Source of the DNA: Brachyspira sp949287565
GTDB lineage: Bacteria; Spirochaetota; Brachyspiria; Brachyspirales; Brachyspiraceae
Assembly (NCBI RefSeq): GCF_036997615.1
Contig: NZ_JAWLQA010000004.1
Direction: 5' to 3' (one strand)
Length of the DNA: 64,000 nt
A program made the position numbers and the translations under genes. The stretch's first letter is position 1; every line of letters begins with the position of its first letter. The notes below the pieces were generated by a model. That model ran no database searches. It saw only the letters and a program-made list of their open reading frames with translations, and was not told the DNA's origin. Shown here piece by piece: positions 1-8,148 of the stretch.

Positions 1-1
1 C

Positions 2-139
2 GAGAATAGAATACCTGTTTTAAAAAATCTAGTTGAATATTATTTAGTAACAGAAGGAAAAAATCATATAAAATATTATTCTGATGCTCCTATAAATCTT
101 GGAGGAAGCGGTGCTAAAATAATTTATTTGGATATATAA
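2..139 (+). CDS. C-terminal tail of an unidentified protein (partial)
   Basis: One open frame runs from base 2 to a TAA at 137-139 and gives the last 45 residues of a protein whose start lies before the window. It ends LGGSGAKIIYLDI. The Gly-rich turn followed by a hydrophobic beta-strand would suit the edge of a folded enzyme, but I do not recognise the family. Unbroken codons and the abrupt change to AT-rich non-coding sequence just after the stop support its being real. The nested-palindrome element starts 22 bases downstream. Confidence 0.55.
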   Translation, partial: ENRIPVLKNLVEYYLVTEGKNHIKYYSDAPINLGGSGAKIIYLDI

Positions 140-160
140 TATTTTTGCTTTATTTTAAAT

Positions 161-474
161 CCCACCCTATATATTTTTTGTTTTATTTAGAATATTGAAT
201 TGATTTTTCTTTTTTATTTATGTTAAAATTATGGCTACCCACCCAAAATTTAATTATATTTTTAATCTTCTCACCGCACGCAGAGTAAAGTTATGAATAT
301 AGATGTATTATTAATAATTATAAATTAATTATATTATTAAGTTTAGCTAACCGTGCGTTAAATAGATTTTTAAATTTAGAAACAACTTGGGTGGGTGCTT
401 TATTTTCTAAATAAATTAATAATTAAAAATTAAGTTTTATATTCAAATAAAAGTTCTAAAGAATAAAGGGTGGG
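161..474. repeat. Nested-palindrome element, copy A
   Basis: Six short GC-rich arms sit in AT-rich sequence and pair as three nested stems. The outer pair is CCCACCCT (161-168) with AGGGTGGG (467-474), an exact complement. The middle pair is ACCCACCCA (237-245) with TGGGTGGGT (388-396), also exact. The inner pair is CGCACG (275-280) with CGTGCG (352-357). Arm-to-arm distances are about 76, 38, 77, 36 and 79 bases. Copy C (51,680-51,989) has the same arms at nearly the same distances, and 40,722-41,034 holds a permuted copy. No protein-coding frame is visible inside. It fills the gap between the partial first gene and the end of the minus-strand ATPase-like gene. Confidence 0.8.
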
Positions 475-497
475 GTATGTAAATAAATTTTAAATTT

Positions 498-1307
498 TTA
501 GTATTTATTATATATAACAAGAGAGAATTGTTTTTTGATGGGAAGTATCAATTTTGAATGCGTTTTATGATTCTCATCATATATTTTTAAATGATCATGC
601 GGTTCTAAAGTTTGATTAAATAATCTCAAATCGCATAATGCAAGTCCAAATCCTGCACTTTCTGTGTTATCTAATTGTTCCATAAAGAATTTTTCTACCA
701 AATTATTTTTATAATATTCTTTAAATGTTAATCTTTTAGAATCTATTCTTGTTCTGCTAATCATTGTAAGAGGAGCATCATTTATTATTTCAAATTCTAT
801 ATTGTTTTTATTAAATCTAGTCACCAATGTTATGGTAAGTTTGCTATTGCATAATAATAATTTTGAGTATTTATTTTCATCAATTTCAATATTATTATCA
901 ATATCTTTTATAAGATTATTTTCTAATTTTATAAATTCTTTTAATTGTTTTATAGTTTCTTCGTCTTTTAATATATTAGAATATTCACTCATTATATCAT
1001 AATCATTGAAATATTCTTCATTTTTTATTTTTTCTATAAAATCTGGAAATTTGTTTATCAAAGTATTAATTGTAATAGCATGAAGATATCTAGCTTTTAT
1101 AGCATTTGATATAAGCTCCATTATAATATAATGTGCATCATTTGTATATTTACTTATATTATATTTTTTTAATATTTCTTCTAAAATGAAATTTATTTTT
1201 TGTTTAGAATTATTATCAAGCCAAGTAATATTAAATTTTATAGGCTCTTTTTTATGATTTTTAATATATTTTTTTATCTCTTCTATATCGGTTTTAGAAT
1301 CTATCAT
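498..1307 (-). CDS. GHKL/HATPase-type ATP-binding protein
   Basis: A 269-residue soluble protein with no signal peptide or membrane segment. Residues 57-72 (DAHYIIMELISNAIKA) look like the N-box helix of histidine-kinase-type ATPases, with Glu and Asn in the expected places. NDAPL near 176 and the glycine turn SAGFGLALC (217-225) resemble the G1 and G2 boxes. No phosphoacceptor-His dimerisation helix is obvious, so it may be an anti-sigma-like or stand-alone ATPase rather than a full sensor kinase. Its ATG overlaps the lpxB stop (ATGA), so it is probably translationally coupled to the lipid A genes. Family-level assignment only; substrate or partner unknown. Confidence 0.6.
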   Translation of the reverse strand: MIDSKTDIEEIKKYIKNHKKEPIKFNITWLDNNSKQKINFILEEILKKYNISKYTNDAHYIIMELISNAIKARYLHAITINTLINKFPDFIEKIKNEEYFNDYDIMSEYSNILKDEETIKQLKEFIKLENNLIKDIDNNIEIDENKYSKLLLCNSKLTITLVTRFNKNNIEFEIINDAPLTMISRTRIDSKRLTFKEYYKNNLVEKFFMEQLDNTESAGFGLALCDLRLFNQTLEPHDHLKIYDENHKTHSKLILPIKKQFSLVIYNKY

Positions 1308-2434
1308 GAATTTATAATCTCTTTTGCTATACGTTCTAGCACATTCTTTTCACCTAAAGTTTCTCTCACTCTAAGCAAATTATTACTAACTTTTTTATAA
1401 TATTCTTTATCGGTTAAATATTTCATAATATGACTTGTAATGGCATTTGGATTGCAGTCATTTTGTAAAAGTTCAGGAGCTGCTTCCTCATTAAGAAGAA
1501 CATTAGGCATACCAACATATTTTATATTTGTAAATAATTTTCCAAGTAAAAAAGTTATAAATGATATCTTATAACATATAACCATAGGTTTTCCATAACA
1601 TGCAGCTAAAAGACTAGCCGTACCGCTTGACATTATTAAGGCATCGGAATAGGAATAAACATAATCTTTATCATCGCCGCATAATAAAGAATATGAAACA
1701 TTTTCCAATAAATTTTTATAACTATCTAGAATTTTTTCTATAGGTTCTTTATATTCGGGATATGCTATAGGTATTAGAAATCTTATATTTGAAGAAAGCA
1801 TATCATTAAGCATCTTCATAGATTTTATAAATACAGGAGCTAACTTTTTTATTTCCTGATTTCTGCTTCCAAATAGAACTCCCACAGTATATTCTTTTTT
1901 AGGCATATTTAATGGCGGCATATTTTTATTATAATCCAAATCTGCAAATGGATGTCCGCTGTACATCACATCACAACCAAATTTTTTATATACTTCATAA
2001 TCGAATAGGAAAGGAGTAATTATTTTTTTGGCAGAAAGAAGCCTTTTAGCATTCCAAGCACCCCATATACCTACATGAGGAGGAAAATAATACATATAAT
2101 TTATATTATTAGCCTTACAATATTTTGCTAATAGGAGATTTACACCCTGATTATCTACAAGAAGCATAATATCAACTTTATTATTTTTTAAATACTCTTT
2201 TAATCTATTAAAAGCCCCAAGATTTTTAAAAGCAACTTTAGGATTAGCACCCTCAAATATACCTATAGTTGATAAAGTGGACATATCAGATAATATATTG
2301 ACATCAGCCTTTTGCATTTCAACACCGCCGAAACCGTCTAATATTATATCAGGATCCAGCTCTTTTATTTTTCTTGCTAATAAGGCACCTTGAATGTCGC
2401 CTGAAACTTCGCCAGTGGCTATAAATATTCTCAT
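1304..2434 (-). CDS. lpxB: Lipid-A-disaccharide synthase LpxB
   Basis: A 376-residue GT19 glycosyltransferase. The family joins UDP-2,3-diacylglucosamine to lipid X to make the lipid A disaccharide on the inner face of the cytoplasmic membrane. The N-terminus MRIFIATGEVSGDIQGA is the typical LpxB start (GExSGD). FGGVEM near 35-40, GHPFAD at 160-165 and the nucleotide-site motif LFGSRNQEI near 187-195 (usually LPGSRxxEI) are all visible. Length is normal for the family. It lies 15 bases after lpxA and overlaps the next gene by four bases, so it is in an operon fabZ-lpxA-lpxB-ATPase. With lpxA it shows that this organism makes a lipid A-type glycolipid. Confidence 0.95.
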   Translation of the reverse strand: MRIFIATGEVSGDIQGALLARKIKELDPDIILDGFGGVEMQKADVNILSDMSTLSTIGIFEGANPKVAFKNLGAFNRLKEYLKNNKVDIMLLVDNQGVNLLLAKYCKANNINYMYYFPPHVGIWGAWNAKRLLSAKKIITPFLFDYEVYKKFGCDVMYSGHPFADLDYNKNMPPLNMPKKEYTVGVLFGSRNQEIKKLAPVFIKSMKMLNDMLSSNIRFLIPIAYPEYKEPIEKILDSYKNLLENVSYSLLCGDDKDYVYSYSDALIMSSGTASLLAACYGKPMVICYKISFITFLLGKLFTNIKYVGMPNVLLNEEAAPELLQNDCNPNAITSHIMKYLTDKEYYKKVSNNLLRVRETLGEKNVLERIAKEIINS

Positions 2435-2449
2435 AATTTATTTTATTTT

Positions 2450-3244
2450 TTAAACCGTTTTTCTAGGGGTTATTCCTCTTCTAGCTTTGGATATAAACTC
2501 TACAATATCTCTAGCTATAGGATTCAATGAGGTGTCATTTAAATATGTATCTAAAAATTCTTGTTTTGTTTTATTCCAATTAAACCACATATCATAAGCT
2601 TCTTCAGCCTGAGAAATCTGTTCTGAAGTAAATCCAGCTCTTCTCATACCTACTAAATTAAGCTTATAAATAATTGCTTCACCTGCATGAGCAGTTAATG
2701 CAAATGGTAGTATATCTCTTCCTACAGCAGACATACCGCTTATCATAGCATACTGACCTATAGCACAGAATTGATGTACCACACAGTTTCCAGATATGAA
2801 TGCACCTTTTTCAACTCTTACATGTCCTGCTACTAAAGCACCATTACATATTATGACATTATCATTTATTTCACAGTCATGAGCAACATGCCCTGTAGCC
2901 ATTATATAGCAATTATTTTTTATAATAGTTTTAGCATTTTCTTTAGATGCTCTATGAAGATTAGCAAATTCTCTAATTTCATTTCCGTCACCTATTTCTA
3001 AAAAGCTAACAGTTTTTCTATCAAAATGTATATCTTGAGGAAGATTTCCTATAACAGCATGATCATGTATTATATTGTTCTTACCTATTGTTGTATATTC
3101 TTTTATTACAGAATGTGCTCCGATAGTTGTATTTTCACCTATAGTTACTTCACCTTCTATAATGGCATAAGGCCCAATTTCTGCAGTATCTGCAATTTTA
3201 GCAGAATCAGAAATTATTGCAGTTGGATGTATATTATTTGACAT
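2450..3244 (-). CDS. lpxA: UDP-N-acetylglucosamine acyltransferase LpxA
   Basis: A 264-residue left-handed beta-helix acyltransferase, the first step of lipid A synthesis (transfer of a hydroxyacyl chain from ACP to UDP-GlcNAc, cytoplasmic). The start is diagnostic: HPTAIISDSAKIADTAEIG, followed by hexapeptide repeats (I-G-x-x-x-x) over about residues 5-185. The catalytic-base region is GHVAHDCEI and the C-terminal helical part contains GMRRAGFT. AAGGAT lies 5 bases before the ATG. The gene follows fabZ by 26 bases; FabZ and LpxA compete for the same hydroxyacyl-ACP pool, which explains the pairing seen in many Gram-negatives. Confidence 0.96.
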   Translation of the reverse strand: MSNNIHPTAIISDSAKIADTAEIGPYAIIEGEVTIGENTTIGAHSVIKEYTTIGKNNIIHDHAVIGNLPQDIHFDRKTVSFLEIGDGNEIREFANLHRASKENAKTIIKNNCYIMATGHVAHDCEINDNVIICNGALVAGHVRVEKGAFISGNCVVHQFCAIGQYAMISGMSAVGRDILPFALTAHAGEAIIYKLNLVGMRRAGFTSEQISQAEEAYDMWFNWNKTKQEFLDTYLNDTSLNPIARDIVEFISKARRGITPRKTV

Positions 3245-3270
3245 TTATTATCCTTATTTTATTTAAGCTA

Positions 3271-3735
3271 TTATTTATCTATTTTCATAGCTTCCTTATC
3301 TACTAAAAATAAACCTAAATCTCCAGAGCAAGCTAATTTATCATTAACTTTTACTTCTCCATGAGTTTTAAGAAGATTGTTACTAAATGCTTCAACAGTA
3401 ACAAACATATCCATAACATCTCCCGGTATTACAGGATTTTTAAATTTAACATTATCTATTTTAGCGAAGAACATAAATTTTTTACCATATTCATCTGGCT
3501 TTAAAATCTTTGTATAGCAGTAAATACCGGAAGTCTGAGCCAAAGCTTCTATCATTAAAACACCTGGCATAATAGGACTTTCGGGAAAATGTCCTGTAAA
3601 CTGAGGTTCATTAAAAGTTACATTTTTTATAGCATGTATTTTTCCTTCTTCGACACTTTCTACTCTGTCAACTAGTAAGAAAGGGTATCTATGAGGTAAT
3701 AATTCCATTATTTTATTTATATTAATTTTTTCCAT
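3271..3735 (-). CDS. fabZ: 3-hydroxyacyl-ACP dehydratase FabZ
   Basis: A hot-dog fold dehydratase of type II fatty acid synthesis. From the ATG at 3735 the protein has 154 residues and begins MEKININKIMELLPHRYPF, which matches the usual FabZ N-terminus with the catalytic His in LLPHRYPFLLVDRV. The second catalytic segment is HFPESPIMPGVLMIEALAQ. A TTG 27 bases further upstream is in frame (163 residues), but the ATG fits family length and has AAGGA upstream, so I chose it. First gene of the fabZ-lpxA-lpxB cluster; the AT-rich 230 bases upstream presumably hold its promoter. Confidence 0.95.
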   Translation of the reverse strand: MEKININKIMELLPHRYPFLLVDRVESVEEGKIHAIKNVTFNEPQFTGHFPESPIMPGVLMIEALAQTSGIYCYTKILKPDEYGKKFMFFAKIDNVKFKNPVIPGDVMDMFVTVEAFSNNLLKTHGEVKVNDKLACSGDLGLFLVDKEAMKIDK

Positions 3736-3964
3736 CTCTAATGAATCCTTAATTTTATTCAAAGTATATACATAAAAATTATACCATATAATAGTAAAGT
3801 TACAAGTATAAAATTATTCGTAGAAGTAATTTTATATAGTTTAATTGTATTATAATATTTTTATATTAAAGTCATATTAAAAAAATATATACTATTTTTA
3901 TACAAAAAAATATGATGACATGAACTATAATAAAATTATTATGTTATTAAATAAAATAAATTTA

Positions 3965-5152
3965 TTAAACATTAGCCATTTTGAAAATATTATAAACGTC
4001 TTCTTTGTTTAAAGCCCTAAAATGTTTAAATTCAAGTTTACCTTCTTTGATGCATCTTCTTGTCAAATCCTGCAAAACTTCTTCGCTTTGTATTCCAACT
4101 TCTAATTCTGTAAAGTTTGTAGGCATATTTATTTGTTTAAAATATTCTATAGTTTTTTCTATACCTTTGAGTCCTGTATCATCATTAATTCCCCAAACAT
4201 TTTTTGAATATTGAATGAATCTTTCTTTTTTATCTTTTAAACAGTATTTAGCCCAAGATCCCCACATTACAGAAAGGCTTGCTCCATGTGCACAATCAAA
4301 TTTTGCACTCAATTCATGTCCGAATTTATGAACTATAAAATCAAAAGTAAGTCCAAGTCCTGTTAAAGTATTATGCGATAAACTTCCGCACCACATAAGC
4401 TCGCTCATAGCATCATAATTATTTTTATCTTTCATAGCTATTAAACCATTTTTAAAAATAGTTCTTAAAACAGCTTCAGCGATTGCATCTGTTGTTTGAT
4501 TGTTATCGCCGTTTATAGAGTTTTCACTGTCGCCGAAATATCTGTCAAATGTATGCATAAGCATGTCAACTATTCCGCATGCTATTTGATAATATGGTAA
4601 AGTAAAAGTTAAGCAAGGATTCATTATAGCAAATTTAGGACGGTTGAATTCTGTCGGAAAACCTCTTTTATCAAGAGTTTCTTCATTTGTAAGTACAGAA
4701 GAATTGCTTGTCTCACTTCCAGCAGCAGATATTGTGAGTATGCATCCAATAGGAAGGCTTTTTTCTAAAGTTTTTTCTCTTGTCCAAAACTCCCATATAT
4801 CAGTATCAGGATTAGCTGCTCCATGTGCTATAGCCTTTGCAGTGTCAATTGCACTTCCTCCGCCTATTCCAAGTATAAAATCTGCTTTGAAATCTATTGC
4901 TTTTTTCACTCCCTCTCTGGCATGTGATAGGGTAGGATTAGCTCTTACCCCTCCAAATAGTTCATATTCTATATTTTCATTTTTTATTATATTTTCTATT
5001 TTTTCTAATAATCCGCTTTCTTTTACACTTTTAGTACCATAAACTATAAATACTCTTTTACCGCCGAAGTTTTTTATTTCTTTTGCTGTATTTTCTTCGG
5101 AGTCTTTTCCAAATATTACCTTTGTTGGATTATTATATATAAAACTTTGCAT
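3965..5152 (-). CDS. Iron-containing alcohol dehydrogenase (butanol dehydrogenase/YqhD type)
   Basis: A 395-residue type III (iron-dependent) alcohol dehydrogenase, probably NAD(P)H-dependent reduction of aldehydes during fermentation. The nucleotide-binding loop is GIGGGSAIDTAKAIAHG near 95-110. Metal-binding residues lie in the DMLMHTFDRYF, HKFGHELSAKFD and CAHGASLSVMWG segments, with histidines in the usual places. Starting residues QSFIYNNPTKVIFGK are typical of the BdhA/YqhD branch. It stands alone: about 230 bases separate it from fabZ and 200 bases from the divergent ankyrin gene. The substrate (butanal, methylglyoxal or another aldehyde) cannot be told from sequence. Confidence 0.88.
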   Translation of the reverse strand: MQSFIYNNPTKVIFGKDSEENTAKEIKNFGGKRVFIVYGTKSVKESGLLEKIENIIKNENIEYELFGGVRANPTLSHAREGVKKAIDFKADFILGIGGGSAIDTAKAIAHGAANPDTDIWEFWTREKTLEKSLPIGCILTISAAGSETSNSSVLTNEETLDKRGFPTEFNRPKFAIMNPCLTFTLPYYQIACGIVDMLMHTFDRYFGDSENSINGDNNQTTDAIAEAVLRTIFKNGLIAMKDKNNYDAMSELMWCGSLSHNTLTGLGLTFDFIVHKFGHELSAKFDCAHGASLSVMWGSWAKYCLKDKKERFIQYSKNVWGINDDTGLKGIEKTIEYFKQINMPTNFTELEVGIQSEEVLQDLTRRCIKEGKLEFKHFRALNKEDVYNIFKMANV

Positions 5153-5290
5153 ATTCTTTTCCTTTATATAATAGAATTTTTTACTAAGGCATCATTATAA
5201 TGATTTTATATTATAATACAATATTAAATTAAAAATACTAAAAAAATATTTTTAAATAAAAATTTTTTGAATATAAATTTTTTATTGTAC

Positions 5291-5318
5291 TTGATATTTA
5301 TTTATTATCTAATATACT
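5291..5318 (+). promoter_or_regulatory. Sigma70-type promoter for the secreted ankyrin gene
   Basis: TTGATA (5291-5296), a 16-base spacer and TATACT (5313-5318) lie 37 bases before the GTG start. Good match to the vegetative consensus. Confidence 0.55.
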
Positions 5319-5354
5319 TATAAATATTACTTATTTTGAGATTGGAGTATAAAG

Positions 5355-7385
5355 GTGAAACATATTAGATTTTTGATTATACTATTGACTTTTAGTTATT
5401 CTGTATTCGCATTAACTGCAAATGAAACTAATTTATTTAATGCAATTAATGAAAAAAATTCGGATAATGTATCAAATATATTGAATAATTCCACAGATAT
5501 AGATATAAATGTTCTAGATGATGAAGGATATACTCCTTTACATAGAGCAGTTTTGAATAAAGATTTGAATACTGTAAATATTCTATTAGAAAATGAAAGT
5601 ATAGATATAAACTCTAAATTGGATATGAAAGTAAGTATAGACGGCTGGTATTTAGGAGGAGCAACTCCATTGATATTAGCTTCATATATTGGTGATACTA
5701 ATATTGTTTCAGCTTTACTAGATAATAATGCTGATATTAAATCTCAAGATGATGTTGACGGCAGTATGGCTATACATATGGCTTCTGCCAATGGTAATAA
5801 TGATGTAGTAATGATGCTTCTTGATAAAGATCCTACTACTATAAATGATGTAGATAATAGAGGAAACACTCCATTACATTGGGCATCTATGAAAGATAAG
5901 CCTGAAACTGTTAAATTATTAATGGAAAATGGAGCTGATATAGAATCTAAAGATGCAGATGGATGGACACCTTTACATTATGCTGCTGCTTTCTCCTCAC
6001 TTCAAACAGTACAAACTCTTGTTGATTTAGGTGCTGATAAAATGAGTAAAACTAAAGATGGAAATGAACCTATATATTATGCAAGAGGCGATGATGTTAA
6101 GAATTATTTAGCTGGAAATGATAATATAGCAAGAGAAGGTACTCCTGAAGATAATTTAGAAGGAGATGAAACTGTTGTTGCTGATAATAATACTGCAGAT
6201 GATAATACAGAAGAAGCTATGAATAATGAAGAAGAAACAACAGCAGAAGAAGTTACAGAAGAAAATGAAGAATATGCTCAAAATGATACTGCAGAGGAAG
6301 AAGTTACAGAAGAGCAAACTGAAGAGGTATATGTTGATAATACTGTAAATGCTGTTGATTTAGATGTTAAACAATTGGAACTTTTAGTTGCTGTTAAAAA
6401 TAATGATATAATAGCCTTAAATACTTTAATAAAAGAGGGAGTTAATCCTAATTTTGTAGATGAAAATGGATATACTCCTTTACATTTAGCTGTTATAAAT
6501 AATAATTTAGATACAGTAGAGGCTTTGCTTAATTATAAAGACATAAATAAAGAGGCAAAACTTCCTTATAAAGCTACTTTGGATAATTGGTATTTAGGCG
6601 GTGCTACTCCTTTAATAGTTGCTTCTTATGTAGGAAACTCTGATATAGTTTATACTTTAATAGAGGCAGGATGTGATATAAGAGCTAGAGATGATATAGA
6701 CGGATCTATGCCTATACATGTAGCTTCAGCAAATGGAAATGATGATGCGGTTATATTATTATTAGAAAAAGATAAAACATTGGTAAATGAAGCTGATAAA
6801 AATGGAAATGATACTCCATTACATTGGGCAGCTATGAAAGATAAACCTTCTACAATTAATGTACTTTTGAAATATGGTGCTGATACAAAAATACAAAATT
6901 CTGATGGAAATACAGCTTTACATTATGCTGCAATGTATGCATCTTCTGATGTTATAAAAAATATAGTTGCTTCTGATAAATCAAGTGTTAATATGGCTAA
7001 TAATGAAAATATGTATCCTATACATTATGCTGCTTTAGAGAATAATGTTGATGCTTTGGTGGCATTAGTTCAAGATGGAAAAGCAGATGTTAATATAAAA
7101 GATTCTAATAATGATACAGCTTTACATTATGCTGCTGCTTATGGTAATATGGACAGTGTTATGTCATTAGTAGAAAAATGCTATGCTGACAAAACATTGA
7201 AAGACAATGACGGATATACAGCTGCAGATTTAGCTTCAGATAATGGTTATGAGAATATAGCCAATTATTTGAAAGGTGCTGCTTATATACCTGATAATAA
7301 TACTCAAGATAATACAGGTAATGAACAGGAATTAATACTTCCTGAGTACAATAAAAAGCCAAATTTGGATAAAAAATGGTGGTAA
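5355..7385 (+). CDS. Secreted ankyrin-repeat protein with duplicated halves
   Basis: 676 residues from a GTG start with GGAG 7 bases upstream. Residues 1-19 form a signal peptide (hydrophobic core, then SVFA), so the protein is exported, probably to the periplasm. Two blocks of ankyrin repeats follow, about 25-250 and 340-645, with repeated TPLH/ALHYAA signatures. The blocks are clearly homologous: both contain WYLGGATPLI, then a DGSM-IH segment, ASANGN, and TPLHWA-MKDKP in the same order. Between them is a very acidic linker (about 255-335) rich in Glu, Thr and Asn, likely disordered. The tail ends in a short polar segment. Probably a protein-binding scaffold; the partner is unknown. An intrinsic terminator follows at 7411. 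Confidence 0.88.
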   Translation: MKHIRFLIILLTFSYSVFALTANETNLFNAINEKNSDNVSNILNNSTDIDINVLDDEGYTPLHRAVLNKDLNTVNILLENESIDINSKLDMKVSIDGWYLGGATPLILASYIGDTNIVSALLDNNADIKSQDDVDGSMAIHMASANGNNDVVMMLLDKDPTTINDVDNRGNTPLHWASMKDKPETVKLLMENGADIESKDADGWTPLHYAAAFSSLQTVQTLVDLGADKMSKTKDGNEPIYYARGDDVKNYLAGNDNIAREGTPEDNLEGDETVVADNNTADDNTEEAMNNEEETTAEEVTEENEEYAQNDTAEEEVTEEQTEEVYVDNTVNAVDLDVKQLELLVAVKNNDIIALNTLIKEGVNPNFVDENGYTPLHLAVINNNLDTVEALLNYKDINKEAKLPYKATLDNWYLGGATPLIVASYVGNSDIVYTLIEAGCDIRARDDIDGSMPIHVASANGNDDAVILLLEKDKTLVNEADKNGNDTPLHWAAMKDKPSTINVLLKYGADTKIQNSDGNTALHYAAMYASSDVIKNIVASDKSSVNMANNENMYPIHYAALENNVDALVALVQDGKADVNIKDSNNDTALHYAAAYGNMDSVMSLVEKCYADKTLKDNDGYTAADLASDNGYENIANYLKGAAYIPDNNTQDNTGNEQELILPEYNKKPNLDKKWW

Positions 7386-7410
7386 TTTAATTTTTATTAT
7401 AATTGTGATT

Positions 7411-7450
7411 AAAAGGCTTGGAATTTTTTATAAATTTCAAGCCTTTATTA
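7411..7450 (+). terminator. Intrinsic terminator after the ankyrin gene
   Basis: AAAGGCTTG with its complement CAAGCCTTT closes a hairpin at 7412-7447 with an A/T-rich upper stem, then TATTATG. It separates the ankyrin gene from hslV. Confidence 0.65.
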
Positions 7451-7616
7451 TGTAGTTTTTTATGAACTTATGAGAATTTATTATATTTTTTCTAATATTG
7501 TTGTATATTTGATTTTATTACTCAATAATATTTAAAAATAGTACAATAAAATTTGCAATAGAAATAAATATATAATACAATATAAGATAATATATTAATT
7601 GAGAGGAATTAAGAAT

Positions 7617-8147
7617 ATGTTTAAAGGCACTACAATATGTGCAGTATGCAGAGATGGTGTTACAGCAATAGCTGGAGATGGACAGGTTACATTGGGTGAA
7701 ACTGTTATGAAGCCTAATGCAGTTAAATTAAGAAAATTATACGGCGGTAAAGTTATATCAGGTTTTGCCGGATCTACTGCCGATGCATTTACATTATTTG
7801 AAAAATTTGAAAAAAGACTTCAGGAATTTTCAGGTGATTTAACCAGAGCGGCAGTTGAGCTTGCACGCGAATGGAGAACTGATAAAATGCTTAGAAATTT
7901 ACAGGCACTTATTATAGTTGCAAGTAAAGAAAAAATGCTTTTACTTTCCGGTAATGGTGATGTTATAGAAAGTGAGAACAATATATTAGCTATAGGTAGC
8001 GGCGGACAGTATGCTAAAGCAGCTGCAATGGCATTAAGTGAAAATACAGACCTTTCCGCTAAAGAAATAGCTAGAAAATCGCTTGAAATAGCTTCTAAAA
8101 TATGTATATACACTAACAGCAATATTTCTTTGGAGGTAATAGAATAA
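7617..8147 (+). CDS. hslV: ATP-dependent protease subunit HslV
   Basis: A 176-residue N-terminal-nucleophile peptidase that forms the HslV double hexamer degraded-substrate chamber with HslU. I start at the ATG (7617), which has GAGAGG upstream; an in-frame TTG at 7599 would lie before that ribosome site. This gives MFKG followed by TTICAV, so removal of a short propeptide exposes the catalytic Thr, as in many HslV/ClpQ proteins. AIAGDGQVTLG and GFAGSTADAFTL are family signatures. hslU begins one base after the stop, with its GGAGG inside the end of hslV, so the two are translated together. Confidence 0.96.
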   Translation: MFKGTTICAVCRDGVTAIAGDGQVTLGETVMKPNAVKLRKLYGGKVISGFAGSTADAFTLFEKFEKRLQEFSGDLTRAAVELAREWRTDKMLRNLQALIIVASKEKMLLLSGNGDVIESENNILAIGSGGQYAKAAAMALSENTDLSAKEIARKSLEIASKICIYTNSNISLEVIE

Positions 8148-8148
8148 G

